The position numbers and the translations under genes are program-made. From Bugula neritina (Eukaryota > Bryozoa > Gymnolaemata > Cheilostomatida > Bugulidae): a DNA stretch of 64,000 bases. Shown here one piece after another: positions 43,208-59,768 of the stretch; position 1 is the stretch's first letter, and the number at the start of each line of letters is the position of its first letter. The notes under the pieces were generated by a model. It was not told the DNA's origin. It worked only from the letters and a program-made list of their open reading frames with translations, and ran no database searches. The stretch spans positions 1,178,001 through 1,242,000 of the forward strand of contig CAXIUT010000230.1 in assembly GCA_964035545.1 (NCBI GenBank), given 5' to 3'.

Positions 43208-46200
43208 TTACACTGCATCATACTGCAACATACTGAAAAACACTGGAACATATTGATATACACTGCAACTCATTGAAATATACTGCAACACACTGCAACA
43301 TACGGCAGCATACCGAAATATACTGCGACACCTTGAAAAATACTGCAACATACTGAAATATACTGCAAGTGGGGCAACATACTGAAATACACTGTGACAT
43401 ACTGAAATACACTGCAACATACTGCAGGATACTGCAACGTACGGAAATACAGTGTAACTTATTGAATTACACTGAATCATACTGCAACATACTGAGATAC
43501 ACTGGAACATATTGATATACACTGCAACACATTGAAATATACTGCAACACACTGAACCATATGACAACATACCAAAATTTACTGCGACACACTGAAAAAT
43601 TTTGCAACATACGAATTATACTTCAAGTGGTGCAACATTCTGAAATGCAATGTGACACACTGAAATACACTGCAACATACTGCAACATACTGCAACATAC
43701 TGAAATATTGTGCGACACATTGAAATATACTGCAACATATTGAAATATACTGTAACATACTGCAACATACTAAAATACACTGCAACATACTGAAATACAT
43801 AGCAACACATTAAAATATACTGCGACATACTGAAACATACTGCAACATGCTGAAATATACTGCAACATACTGAAATACACTATAACATATTGAAATATAC
43901 TGCAACATACTGAATTACACTCTAACATACTGAAATATGCTGTAGCATACTGAAATACACTGCAACACACTGAAGTATACTGTAATACACTGAAATGTAA
44001 TGCAACATACTGAATTATACTGCAACATAGTACAACATACTGAAATACACTGTGACACACTGAAACACACTGAAACATAATGCAACATACTGCAACATAC
44101 TGAAATACACTGTAACATATCGAAATACACTGCAACATACTGCAACATACTGCAACATACTGAAATACACCGTAACATATCGAAATACACTTCAACATAC
44201 TGCAACATACTGAAATGCACCGGAACATAATGGAATACCCTGCAACACATTGAAATATACTGCAACAGACTGAAACATAAGGTAACACAATGAAGTATAC
44301 TGCGACACATTAAAATATACTGCAACATACTGTAATAGACTGCAACATACTGAAATGTAATGTAATATACAGAAATGTACTGTAACATACTGAATTACAC
44401 TCTAACATACTGAAATATGCTGTAGCATACTGAAATACACTGCAACACACTGAGGTATACTGTAATACACTGAAATGTGATGCAACATACTGAATTATAC
44501 TGCAACATAGTGCAACATACTGAAATACACTACAACAATCTGCAACATACTGAAATACACCGGAACATATAGAAATACACTGCGACACATTGAAACATAC
44601 TGCAACATACTGAAATACACTGGGACACATTGAAATACACTGCAAAAGACTGCAACATACTGCAACATACTGAAATACATTGCAACACATTAAAATATAC
44701 TGCAACATACTGAAACATACTGAAATATACTGCAACACACTGAAACATACGGCAACATACCGAAATAAACTGCGACACGTTGAAAATTACTGCAAAATAC
44801 TGAAATATACTGCGACGCCTTAAAATATACTGCAACATACTGAAATAGACTGCAAGTGGTGCAACATACTGAAATGCCTTGTGACACACTGAAATACACT
44901 GCAACATACTGCAACATACTGAAATATTGTGCGACACAATAAAATATACTGCAACATATTGAAATATACTGTAACATACTGCAACATACTAAAATACACT
45001 GCAACACATTAAAATATACTGCAACATACTGAAACATACTGCAACATACTGAAATACACTGTGACACCCTGAAATACACTGCAACATACTGCAACATACT
45101 GCAACATACTGAATTACACTGGAACATATTGATATACACTGCAACACATTGAAATATACTGCAACACACTGAACCATATGGCAACATACCGAAATTTACT
45201 GCGACACACTGAAAAATACTGCAACATACGAATTATACTTCAAGTGGTACAACATACTGAAATACAATGTGACACACTGAAATGCACTGCAACATACTGC
45301 AACATTCTGCAACATACTGAAATATTGTGCGACACATTGAAATGTACTGCAACGTATTGAAATATACTGTAACATACTGCAACATACTAAAATACACTGC
45401 AACATACTGAAATACATTGCAACACATTAAAATATACTGCGACATACTGAAACATACTGCAACATGCTGAAATATACTGCAACATACTGAAATACACTAT
45501 AACATATTGAAATATACTGCAACATACTGAATTACACTCTAACATACTGAAATATGCTGTAGCATACTGAAATACACTGCAACACACTGAAGTATACTGT
45601 AATACACTGAAATGTAATGCAACATACTGAATTATACTGCAACATAGTGCAACATACTGAAATACACTGTGACACACTGAAATACACTGAAACATAATGC
45701 AACATACTGCAACATACTGAAATACACTGTAACATATCGAAACACACTGCAACATACTGCAACATACTGCAACATACTGAAATACACTACAACATACTGC
45801 AACATACTGAAATACACTGGAACATATTGAAATACACTGCGACACATTGAAACATACTGCAACATACTGAAATATACTGCAAGATACTGCAACATACTGA
45901 AACAGACTGTGACATACTGAAATACACTGCAACATACTGCAAGATACCGCAACCTACTGAAATACACTGAAACATATTGAAATACACTGCATCATACTGC
46001 AACATACTGAATTACACTGGAACATATTGATATACACTGCAACACATTGAAATATACTGCAACACACTGAAACATACGGCAATATACCGAAATATACTGC
46101 GACACCTTGAAAAATACTACAACATACGAAATATATTGCAAGTGGTGCAACATACTGAAATACAATGTGACACACTGGAATACACTGCAACATACTGCAA

Positions 46201-48000
46201 CATACTGCAACATACTGAAATACACTGTAACATATTGAATTACACTGCATCATACTGCAACATACTGAAAAACACTGGAACATATTGATATACACTGCAA
46301 CTCATTGAAATATACTGCAACACACTGCAACATACGGCAGCATACCGAAATATACTGCGACACCTTGAAAAATACTGCAACATACTGAAATATACTGCAA
46401 GTGGGGCAACATACTGAAATACGCTGTGACATACTGAAGTACACTGCAACATACTGCAAGATACTGCACTGTACGGAAATACAGCGTAACTTACTGAATT
46501 ACACTGAATCATACTGCAACATACTGAGATACACTGGAACATATTGATATACACTGCAACACATTGAAATATACTGCAACACACTGATCCATATGACAAC
46601 ATACCAAAATTTACTGCGACACACTGAAAAATTTTGCAACATACGAATTATACTTCAAGTGGTGCAACATTCTGAAATACAATGTGACACACTGAAATAC
46701 ACTGCAACATACTGCAACATACTGCAACATACTGAAATATTGTGCGACACATTGAAATATACTGCAACATATTGAAATATACTGTAACATACTGCAACAT
46801 ACTAAAATACACTGCAACATACTGAAATACATTGCAACACATTAAAATATACTGCGACATACTGAAACATACTGCAACATGCTGAAATATACTGCAACAT
46901 ACTGAAATACACAATAACATATTGAAATATACTGCAACATACTGAATTACACTCTAACATACTGAAATATGCTGTAGCATACTGAAATACACTGCAATAC
47001 ACTGAAGTTTACTGTAATACACTGAAATGTAATGCAACATACTGAATTATACTGCAACATAGTGCAACATACTGAAATACACTGTGACACACTGAAATAC
47101 ACTGAAACATAATGCAACATACTGCAACATACTGAAATACACTGTAACATATCGAAATACACTGCAACATACTGCAACATACTGCAACATACTGAAATAC
47201 ACCGTAACATATCGAAATACACTTCAACATACTGCAACATACTGAAATGCACCGGAACATAATGGAATACCCTGCAACACATTGAAATATACTGCAACAG
47301 ACTGAAACATAAGGTAACACAATGAAGTATTCTGCGACACATTAAAACATACTGCAACATACTGTAATACACTGTAACATATCGAAATACACTGCAACAT
47401 ACTGCAACATACTGCAACATACTGAAATACACTACAAAATACTGCAACATACTGAAATACACTGGAACATATTGAAATACACTGCGACATATTGAAACAT
47501 ACTGCAACATACTGAAATATACTGCAAGATACTGCAACATACTGAAACAGACTGTGACATACTGAACTACACTGCAACATACTGCAAGATACCGCAACCT
47601 ACTGAAATACAATGAAACATATTGAAATACACTGCAACACATTGAAATATACTGCAACATACTGAAATACACTATAACATATTGAAACATAATGCAACAT
47701 ACTGCAACATACTGAAATACACTGTAACATATCGAAATACACTGCAACATACTGCAACATACTGCAACATACTAAAATACACTGCAACACATTAAAATAT
47801 ACTGCAACATACTGAAACATACTGCAACATACTGAAGTACACTGTGACACCCTGAAATACACTGCAACATACTGCAACATACTGCAACATACTGAATTAC
47901 ACTGGAACATATTGATATACACTGCAACACATTGAAATATACTGCAACACACTGAACCATATGACAACATACCGAAATTTACTGCGACACACTGAAAAAT
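43208..48000. repeat. 4.8-kb super-module, copy 1
   Basis: The order is D (43,300), A (43,561), B, E (44,750), A (45,178), C (46,070), D (46,330), A (46,593), then the 1.7-kb module and A (47,961). It matches 57.6-62.2 kb. The offset falls from 14,367 to 14,307 to 14,247-14,257 bp across the module because of indels, one of them the loss of six units (CACCGGAACATATAGAAATA and neighbours) in the later copy. Its first 1.4 kb also matches 20.3-21.7 kb (offset 22,919) and 30.6-32.0 kb (offset 12,601). Confidence 0.78.
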
Positions 48001-49517
48001 TTTGCAACATACAAATTATACTTCAAGTGGTGCAACATTCTGAAATACAATGTGACACACTGAAATACACTGCAACATACTGCAACATACTGCAACATAC
48101 TGAAATATTGTGCGACACATTGAAATATACTGCAACATATTGAAATATACTGTAACATGCTGCAACATACTAAAATACACTGCAACATACTGAAATACAT
48201 TGCAACACATTAAAATATACTGCGACATACTGAAACATACTGCAACATGCTGAAATATACTGCAACATACTGAAATACACTATAACATATTGAAATATAC
48301 TGCAACATACTGAATTACACTCTAACATACTGAAATATGCAGTAGCATACTGAAATACACTGCAACACACTGAAGTATACTGTAATACACTGAAATGAAA
48401 TGCAACATACTGAATTATACTGCAACATAGTGCAACATACTGAAATACACTGTGACACACTGAAATTCACTGAAACATAATGCAACATACTGCAACATAC
48501 TGAAATACACTGTAACATATCGAAATACACTGCAACATACTGCAACATACTGCAACATACTGAAATACACCGTAACATATCGAAATACACTTCAACATAC
48601 TGCAACATACTGAAATGCACCGGAACATAATGGAATACCCTGCAACACATTGAAATATACTGCAACAGACTGAAACATAAGGTAACACAATGAAGTATAC
48701 TGCGACACATTAAAATATACTGCAACATACTGAAATAGACTGCAACATACTGAAATGTAATGTAATATACAGAAATGTACTGTAACATACTGAATTACAC
48801 TCTAACATACTGAATAATGCTGTAGCATACTGAAATACACTGCAACACACTGAAGTATACTGTAATACACTGAAATGTGATGCAACATACTGAATTATAC
48901 TGCAACATAGTGCAACATACTGAAATACACTACAACAAACTGCAACATACTGAAATACACTGGAACATATTGAAATACACTGCGACACATTGAAACATAC
49001 TGCAACATACTGAAATACACTGGGAGACATTGAAATACACTGCAACATACTGCAACATACTGCAGCATACTGCAACATACTGAAATACACTACAACATAC
49101 TGCAACATACTGGAATACACTGGAACATATTGAAATACACTGCGACACATTGAAACATACTGCAACATACTGAAATATACTGCAAGATACTGCAACATAC
49201 TGAAACAGACTGTGACATACTGAAATACACTGCAACATACTGCAAGATACCGGAACCTACTGAAATACACTGAAACATATTGAAATACACTGCAACACAT
49301 TGAAATATACTGCAACATACTGAAATACACTATAACATATTGAAACATAATGCAACATACTGCAACATACTGAAATACACTGTAACATATCGAAATACAC
49401 TGCAACATACTGCAACATACTGCAACATACTAAAATACACTGCAACACATTAAAATATACTGCAACATACTGAAACATACTGCAACATACTGAAATACAC
49501 TGTGACACCCTGAAATA
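48001..49517. repeat. HOR variant with 1,658-bp A-to-A spacing
   Basis: The interval between A blocks at 47,961 and 49,619 contains block B (about 48,610). A joint follows, leading to the CTACAACATACTGCAACATACTG context near 49,090. Private variants include GAATAATGCTGTAGC (about 48,812) and CCGGAACCTACTG (about 49,251). No gene-like content. Confidence 0.65.
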
Positions 49518-50405
49518 CACTGCAACATACTGCAACATACTGCAACATACTGAATTACACTGGAACATATTGATATACACTGCAACACATTGAAATATAC
49601 TGCAACACACTGAACCATATGACAACAGACCGAAATTTACTGCGACACACTGAAAAATTTTGCAACATACGAATTATACTTCAAGTGGTGCAACATTCTG
49701 AAATACAATGTGACACACTGAAATACACTGCAACATACTGCAACATACTGCAACATACTGAAATATTGTGCGACACATTGAAATATACTGCAACATATTG
49801 AAATATACTGTAACATGCTGCAACATACTAAAATACACTGCAACATACTGAAATACATTGCAACACATTAAAATATACTGCGACATACTGAAACATACTG
49901 CAACATGCTGAAATATACTGCAACATACTGAAATACACTATAACACATTGAAATATACTGCAACATACTGAATTACGCTCTAACATACTGAAATATGCTG
50001 TAGCATACTGAAATACACTGCAACACACTGAAGTATACTGTAATACACTGAAATGTAACGCAACATACTGAATTATACTGCAACATAGTGCAACATACTG
50101 AAATACACTGTGACACACTGAAATACACTGAAACATAATGCAACATACTGCAACATACTGAAATACACTGTAACATATCGAAATACACTGCAACATACTG
50201 CAACATACTGAAATACACCGTAACATATCGAAATACACTTCAACATACTGCAACATACTGAAATGCACCGGAACATAATGGAATACCCTGCAACACATTG
50301 AAATATACTGCAACAGACTGAAACATAAGGTAACACAATGAAGTATACTGCGACACATTAAAATATACTGCAACATACTGAAATAGACTGTAACATATCG
50401 AAATG
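49518..50405. repeat. 888-bp tandem duplication, copy 1
   Basis: This copy contains block A at 49,619 (ATGACAACAGACCG variant) and block B near 50,255. The rare AATGTAACGCAAC variant (about 50,053) recurs 888 bp later at about 50,941. The left edge lies where GACACCCTGAAATACACTG here aligns with TATCGAAATGCACTG at the next copy. Confidence 0.78.
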
Positions 50406-51293
50406 CACTGCAACATACTGCAACATACTGCAACATACTGAATTACACTGGAACATATTGATATACACTGCAACACATTGAAATATACTGCAACACACTG
50501 AACCATATGACAACATACCGAAATTTACTGCGACACACTGAAAAATTTTGCAACATACGAATTATACTTCAAGTGGTGCAACATTCTGAAATACAATGTG
50601 ACACACTGAAATACACTGCAACATACTGCAACATACTGCAACATACTGAAATATTGTGCGACACATTGAAATATACTGCAACATATTGAAATATACTGTA
50701 ACATGCTGCAACATACTAAAATACACTGCAACATACTGAAATACATTGCAACACATTAAAATATACTGCGACATACTGAAACATACTGCAACATGCTGAA
50801 ATATACTGCAACATACTGAAATACACTATAACATATTGAAATATACTGCAACATACTGAATTACGCTCTAACATACTGAAATATGCTGTAGCATACTGAA
50901 ATACACTGCAACACACTGAAGTATACTGTAATACACTGAAATGTAACGCAACATACTGAATTATACTGCAACATAGTGCAACATACTGAAATACACTGTG
51001 ACACACTGAAATACACTGAAACATAATGCAACATACTGCAACATACTGAAATACACTGTAACATATCGAAATACACTGCAACATACTGCAACATACTGCA
51101 ACATACTGAAATACACCGTAACATATCGAAATACACTTCAACATACTGCAACATACTTAAATGCACCGGAACATAATGGAATACCCTGCAACACATTGAA
51201 ATATACTGCAACAGACTGAAACATAAGGTAACACAATGAAGTATACTGCGGCACATTAAAATATACTGCAACATACTGAAATAGACTGCAACA
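50406..51293. repeat. 888-bp tandem duplication, copy 2
   Basis: This copy contains A at 50,507 and B near 51,152, with AATTACGCTCTAAC shared with copy 1. Near 51,085 it has one more CATACTGCAA unit than copy 1, so the offset grows from 888 to 898 bp in its second half. Confidence 0.77.
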
Positions 51294-52490
51294 TACTGAA
51301 ATGTAATGTAATATACAGAAATGTACTGTAACATACTGAATTACACTCTAACATACTGAAATATGCTGTAGCATACTGAAATACACTGCAACACACTGAA
51401 GTATACTGTAATACACTGAAATGTGATGCAACATACTGAATTATACTGCAACATAGTGCAACATACTGAAATACACTACAACGAACTGCAACATACTGAA
51501 ATACACTGGAACATATTGAAATACACTGCGACACATTGAAACATACTGCAACATACTGAAATACACTGGGACACATTGAAATACACTGCAACATACTGCA
51601 ACATACTGCAACATACTGAAATACATTGCAACACATTAAAATATACTGCAACATACTGAAACCTACTGCAACATACTGAAATATACTGCAACACACTGAA
51701 ACATACGGCAACATACCGAAATAAACTGCGACACGTTGAAAATTACTGCAACATACTGAAATATACTGCGACGCCTTAAAATATACTGCAACATACTGAA
51801 ATAGACTGCAAGTGGTGCAACATACTGGAATACACAGTGACACACTGAAATCCACTGCAACATACTGCAACATACTGCAACATACTGAAATATTGTGTGA
51901 CAGAATAAAATATACTGCAACATATCGAAATATACTGTAACATACTGCAACATACTAAAATACACTGCAACACATTAAAATATACTGCAACATACTGAAA
52001 CATACTGCAACATACTGAAATACACTGTGACACCCTGAAATACACTGCAACATACTGCAACATACTGCAACATACTGAATTACACTGGAACATATTGATA
52101 TACACTGCGACACATTGAAATATACTGCAACACACTGAACCATATGGCAACATACCAAAATTTACTGCGACAGACTGAAAAATACTGCAACATACGAATT
52201 ATACTTCAAGTGGTACAACGTACTGAAAGACAATGTGACACACTGAAATACACTGCAACATACTGCAACATACTGCAACATACTGAAATATTGTGCGACA
52301 CATTGAAATATACTGCAACGTATTGAAATATACTGTAACATACTGCAACATACTAAAATACACTGCAACATACTGAAATACATTGCAACACATTAAAATA
52401 TACTGCGACATACTGAAACATACTGCAACATGCTGAAATATACTGCAACATGCTGAAATACACTATAACATATTGAAATATACTGCAACA
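51294..52490. repeat. HOR segment with blocks E and A
   Basis: Block E lies at about 51,711 and block A at 52,144 (CATACCAAAATTTAC; GTACTGAAAGACAATG). The array is otherwise ordinary. The GAAAGACAATG variant links this A block to those at 56,513 and 59,485. Confidence 0.65.
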
Positions 52491-52990
52491 TACTGAATTA
52501 CACTCTAACATACTGAAATATGCTGTAGCATACTGAAATACACTGCAACATACTGAAGTATACTGTAATACACTGAAATGTGATGCAACATACTGAATTA
52601 TACTGCAACATAGTGCAACATACTGAAATACACTGTGACACACTGAAATACAACGAAACATAATGCAACATACTGCAACATACTGAAATACACTGTAACA
52701 TATCGAAATGCACTGCAACATACTGCAACATACTGCAACATACTGAATTACACTCTAACATACTGAAATATGCTGTAGCATACTGAAATACACTGCAACA
52801 TACTGAAGTATACTGTAATACACTGAAATGTGATGCAACATACTGAATTATACTGCAACATAGTGCAACATACTGAAATACACTACAACAAACTGCAACA
52901 TACTGAAATACACTGGAACATATTGAAATACACTGCGACACATTGAAACATACTGCAACATACTGAAATACACTGGGACACATTGAAATA
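52491..52990. repeat. 250-bp tandem step
   Basis: The stretch beginning TACTGAATTACACTCTAAC at 52,491 starts again at 52,741. It shares GCAACATACTGAAGTATAC, where other HOR copies have GCAACACACTGAAG. Identity between the two runs for about 140 bp before they diverge. This is the smallest clear tandem step of the second half and contains no phase slip (25 units exactly). Confidence 0.75.
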
Positions 52991-53834
52991 CACTGCAACA
53001 TACTGCAACATACTGCAACATACTGAAATACATTGCAACACATTAAAATATACTGCAACATACTGAAACCTACTGCAACATACTGAAATATACTGCAACA
53101 CACTGAAACATACGGCAACATACCGAAATAAACTGCGACACGTTGAAAATTACTGCAACATACTGAAATATACTGCGACGCCTTAAAATATACTGCAACA
53201 TACTGAAATAGACTGCAAGTGGTGCAACATACTGAAATACACTGTGACACACTGAAATACACTGCAACATACTGCAACATACTGCAACATACTGAAATAT
53301 TGTGCGACACAATAAAATATACTGCAACATATTGAAATATACTGTAACATACTGCAACATACTAAAATACACTGCAACATATTAAAATATACTGCAACAT
53401 ACTGAAACATACTGCAACATACTGAAATACACTGTGACACCCTGAAATACACTGCAACATACTGCAACATACTGCAACATACTGAATTACACTGGAACAT
53501 ATTGATATACACTGCAACACATTGAAATATACTGCAACACACTGAACCATATGGCAACATACCGAAATTTACTGCGACACACTGAAAAATACTGCAACAT
53601 ACGAATTATACTTCAAGTGGTACAACATACTGAAATACAATGTGAGACACTGAAATACACTGCAACATACTGCAACATACTGCAACATACTGAAATATTG
53701 TGCGACACATTGAAATATACTGCAACGTATTGAAATATACTGTAACATACTGCAACATACTAAAATACATTGCAACATACTGAAATACATTGCAACACAT
53801 TAAAATATACTGCGACATACTGAAACATACTGCA
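52991..53834. repeat. HOR segment with blocks E and A before the 2,972-bp duplication
   Basis: Block E lies at about 53,110 and block A at 53,551. Ordinary array. It resembles 56.1-56.7 kb but with more differences than inside the 2,972-bp duplication, so the duplication edge should fall between about 53.65 and 53.83 kb. Confidence 0.6.
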
Positions 53835-56796
53835 ACAAGCTGAAATATACTGCAACATACTGAAATACACTATAACATATTGAAATATACTGCAACATAC
53901 TGAATTACACTCTAACATACTGAAATATGCTGTAGCATACTGAAATACACTGCAACACACTGAAGTATACTGTAATACCCTGAAATGTAATGCAACATAC
54001 TGAATTATACTGCAACATAGTGCAACATACTGAAATACACTGTGACACACTGAAATACACTGAAACATAATGCAACATACTGCAACATACTGAAATACAC
54101 TGTAACATATCGAAATACACTGCAACATACTGCAACATACTGAAATACACTACAGCATACTGCAACATACTGAAATACACTGGAACATATTGAAATACAC
54201 TGCGACACATTGAAACATACTGCAACATACTGAAATATACTGCAAGATACTGCAACATACTGAAACAGACTGTGACATACTGAAATACACTGCAACATAC
54301 TGCAAGATACCGCAACCTACTGAAATACACTGAAACATATTGAAATACAGTGCATCATACTGCCACATACTGAATTACACTGGAACATATTGATATACAC
54401 TGCAACACATTGAAATATACTGCAACACACTGAAACATACGGCAATATACCAAAATATACTGCGACACCTTGAAAAATACTGCAACATACGAAATATACT
54501 GCAAGTGGTGCAACATACTGAAATACAATGTGACACACTGGAATACACTGCAACATACTGCAACATACTGCAACATACTGAAATACACTGTAACATATTG
54601 AATTACACTGCATCATACTGCAACATACTGAAAAACACTGGAACATATTGATATACACTGCAACTCATTGAAATATACTGCAACACACTGCAACATACGG
54701 CAGCATACCGAAATATACTGCGACACCTTGAAAAATACTGCAACATACTGAAATATACTGCAAGTGGGGCAACATACTGAAATACACTGTGACATACTGA
54801 AATACACTGCAACATACTGCAGGATACTGCAACGTACGGAAATACAGTGTAACTTATTGAATTACACTGAATCATACTGCAACATACTGAGATACACTGG
54901 AACATATTGATATACACTGCAACACATTGAAATATACTGCAACACACTGAACCATATGACAACATACCAAAATTTACTGCGACACACTGAAAAATTTTGC
55001 AACATACGAATTATACTTCAAGTGGTGCAACATTCTGAAATACAATGTGACACACTGAAATACACTGCAACATACTGCAACATACTGCAACATACTGAAA
55101 TATTGTGCGACACATTGAAATATACTGCAACATATTGAAATATACTGTAACATACTGCAACATACTAAAATACACTGCAACATACTGAAATACATAGCAA
55201 CACATTAAAATATACTGCGACATACTGAAACATACTGCAACATGCTGAAATATACTGCAACATACTGAAATACACTATAACATATTGAAATATACTGCAA
55301 CATACTGAATTACACTCTAACATACTGAAATATGCTGTAGCATACTGAAATACACTGCAACACACTGAAGTATACTGTAATACACTGAAATGTAATGCAA
55401 CATACTGAATTATACTGCAACATAGTGCAACATACTGAAATACACTGTGACACACTGAAACACACTGAAACATAATGCAACATACTGCAACATACTGAAA
55501 TACACTGTAACATATCGAAATACACTGCAACATACTGCAACATACTGCAACATACTGAAATACACCGTAACATATCGAAATACACTTCAACATACTGCAA
55601 CATACTGAAATGCACCGGAACATAATGGAATACCCTGCAACACATTGAAATATACTGCAACAGACTGAAACATAAGGTAACACAATGAAGTATACTGCGA
55701 CACATTAAAATATACTGCAACATACTGTAATAGACTGCAACATACTGAAATGTAATGTAATATACAGAAATGTACTGTAACATATTGAATTACACTCTAA
55801 CATACTGAAATATGCTGTTGCATACTGAAATACACTGCAACACACTGAGGTATACTGTAATACACTGAAATGTGATGCAACATACTGAATTATACTGCAA
55901 CATAGTGCAACATACTGAAATACACTACAACAATCTGCAACATACTGAAATACACTGGGACACATTGAAATACACTGCAAAATACTGCAACATACTGCAA
56001 CATACTGAAATACATTGCAACACATTAAAATATACTGCAACATACTGAAACATACTGAAATATACTGCAACACACTGAAACATACGGCAACATACCGAAA
56101 TAAACTGCGACACGTTGAAAATTACTGCAACATACTGAAATATACTGCGACGCCTTAAAATATACTGCAACATACTGAAATAGACTGCAAGTGGTGCAAC
56201 ATACTGAAATACCTTGTGACACACTGAAATAGACTGCAACATACTGCAACATACTGAAATATTGTGCGACACAATAAAATATACTGCAACATATTGAAAT
56301 ATACTGTAACATACTGCAACATACTAAAATACACTGCAACACATTAAAATATACTGCAACATACTGAAACATACTGCAACATACTGAAATACACTGTGAC
56401 ACCCTGAAATACACTGCAACATACTGCAACATACTGCAACATACTGAATTGCACTGGAACATATTGATATACACTGCAACACATTGAAATATACTGCAAC
56501 ACACTGAACCATATGGCAACATACCGAAATTTACTGCGACACACTGAAAAATACTGCAACATACGAATTATACTTCAAGTGGTACAACATACTGAAAGAC
56601 AATGTGACACACTGAAATGCACTGCAACATACTGCAACATTCTGCAACATACTGAAATATTGTGCGACACATTGAAATGTACTGCAACGTATTGAAATAT
56701 ACTGTAACATACTGCAACATACTAAAATACACTGCAACATACTGAAATACATTGCAACACATTAAAATATACTGCGACATACTGAAACATACTGCA
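53835..56796. repeat. 2,972-bp tandem duplication, copy 1
   Basis: The rare CAACAAGCTGAAATATAC variant marks 53,833, 56,795 and 59,767. The copy contains C (54,440), D (54,690), A (54,956), B, E (56,090) and A (56,513). The offset is 2,962 bp at the start and 2,972 bp after about 54,130, because copy 1 has two CATACTGCAA units where copy 2 has three. Shared private variants include CTGCCACATACTG (54,361 and 57,333) and GCTGTTGCATACTG. Confidence 0.83.
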
Positions 56797-59768
56797 ACAA
56801 GCTGAAATATACTGCAACATACTGAAATACACTATAACATATTGAAATATACTGCAACATACTGAATTACACTCTAACATACTGAAATATGCTGTAGCAT
56901 ACTGAAATACACTGCAACACACTGAAGTATACTGTAATACACTGAAATGTAATGCAACATACTGAATTATACTGCAACATAGTGCAACATACTGAAATAC
57001 ACTGTGACACACTGAAATACACTGAAACATAATGCAACATACTGCAACATACTGAAATACACTGTAACATATCGAAATACACTGCAACATACTGCAACAT
57101 ACTGCAACATACTGAAATACACTACAGCATACTGCAACATACTGAAATACACTGGAACATATTGAAATACACTGCGACACATTGAAACATACTGCAACAT
57201 ACTGAAATATACTGCAAGATACTGCAACATACTGAAACAGACTGTGACATACTGAAATACACTGCAACATACTGCAAGATACCGCAACCTACTGAAATAC
57301 ACTGAAACATATTGAAATACAGTGCATCATACTGCCACATACTGAATTACACTGGAACATATTGATATACACTGCAACACATTGAAATATACTGCAACAC
57401 ACTGAAACATACGGCAATATACCAAAATATACTGCGACACCTTGAAAAATACTGCAACATACGAAATATACTGCAAGTGGTGCAACATACTGAAATACAA
57501 TGTGACACACTGGAATACACTGCAACATACTGCAACATACTGCAACATACTGAAATACACTGTAACATATTGAATTACACTGCATCATACTGCAACATAC
57601 TGAAAAACACTGGAACATATTGATATACACTGCAACTCATTGAAATATACTGCAACACACTGCAACATACGGCAGCATACCGAAATATACTGCGACACCT
57701 TGAAAAATACTGCAACATACTGAAATATACTGCAAGTGGGGCAACATACTGAAATACACTGTGACATACTGAAATACACTGCAACATACTGCAGGATACT
57801 GCAACGTACGGAAATACAGTGTAACTTATTGAATTACACTGAATCATACTGCAACATACTGAGATACACTGGAACATATTGATATACACTGCAACACATT
57901 GAAATATACTGCAACACACTGAACCATATGACAACATACCAAAATTTACTGCGACACACTGAAAAATTTTGCAACATACGAATTATACTTCAAGTGGTGC
58001 AACATTCTGAAATACAATGTGACACACTGAAATACACTGCAACATACTGCAACATACTGCAACATACTGAAATATTGTGCGACACATTGAAATATACTGC
58101 AACATATTGAAATATACTGTAACATACTGCAACATACTAAAATACACTGCAACATACTGAAATACATAGCAACACATTAAAATATACTGCGACATACTGA
58201 AACATACTGCAACATGCTGAAATATACTGCAACATACTGAAATACACTATAACATATTGAAATATACTGCAACATACTGAATTACACTCTAACATACTGA
58301 AATATGCTGTAGCATACTGAAATACACTGCAACACACTGAAGTATACTGTAATACACTGAAATGTAATGCAACATACTGAATTATACTGCAACATAGTGC
58401 AACATACTGAAATACACTGTGACACACTGAAACACACTGAAACATAATGCAACATACTGCAACATACTGAAATACACTGTAACATATCGAAATACACTGC
58501 AACATACTGCAACATACTGCAACATACTGAAATACACCGTAACATATCGAAATACACTTCAACATACTGCAACATACTGAAATGCACCGGAACATAATGG
58601 AATACCCTGCAACACATTGAAATATACTGCAACAGACTGAAACATAAGGTAACACAATGAAGTATACTGCGACACATTAAAATATACTGCAACATACTGT
58701 AATAGACTGCAACATACTGAAATGTAATGTAATATACAGAAATGTACTGTAACATATTGAATTACACTCTAACATACTGAAATATGCTGTTGCATACTGA
58801 AATACACTGCAACACACTGAGGTATACTGTAATACACTGAAATGTGATGCAACATACTGAATTATACTGCAACATAGTGCAACATACTGAAATACACTAC
58901 AACAATCTGCAACATACTGAAATACACTGGGACACATTGAAATACACTGCAAAATACTGCAACATACTGCAACATACTGAAATACATTGCAACACATTAA
59001 AATATACTGCAACATACTGAAACATACTGAAATATACTGCAACACACTGAAACATACGGCAACATACCGAAATAAACTGCGACACGTTGAAAATTACTGC
59101 AACATACTGAAATATACTGCGACGCCTTAAAACATACTGCAACATACTGAAATAGACTGCAAGTGGTGCAACATACTGAAATACCTTGTGACACACTGAA
59201 ATACACTGCAACATACTGCAACATACTGAAATATTGTGCGACACAATAAAATATACTGCAACATATTGAAATATACTGTAACATACTGCAACATACTAAA
59301 ATACACTGCAACACATTAAAATATACTGCAACATACTGTAACATACTGCAACATACTGAAATACACTGTGACACCCTGAAATACACTGCAACATACTGCA
59401 ACATACTGCAACATACTGAATTGCACTGGAACATATTGATATACACTGCAACACATTGAAATATACTGCAACACACTGAACCATATGGCAACATACCGAA
59501 ATTTACTGCGACACACTGAAAAATACTGCAACATACGAATTATACTTCAAGTGGTACAACATACTGAAAGACAATGTAACACACTGAAATGCACTGCAAC
59601 ATACTGCAACATTCTGCAACATACTGAAATATTGTGCGACACATTGAAATGTACTGCAACGTATTGAAATATACTGTAACATACTGCAACATACTAAAAT
59701 ACACTGCAACATACTGAAATACATTGCAACACATTAAAATATACTGCGACATACTGAAACATACTGCA
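56797..59768. repeat. 2,972-bp tandem duplication, copy 2
   Basis: This copy has C (57,410), D (57,670), A (57,928), B, E (59,060) and A (59,485), in the same order as copy 1. Few differences were seen (for example GAAAGACAATGTAAC at about 59,567 against ...GTGAC in copy 1). Together the two copies are an expansion of material present once at 43.2-46.0 kb. Confidence 0.83.
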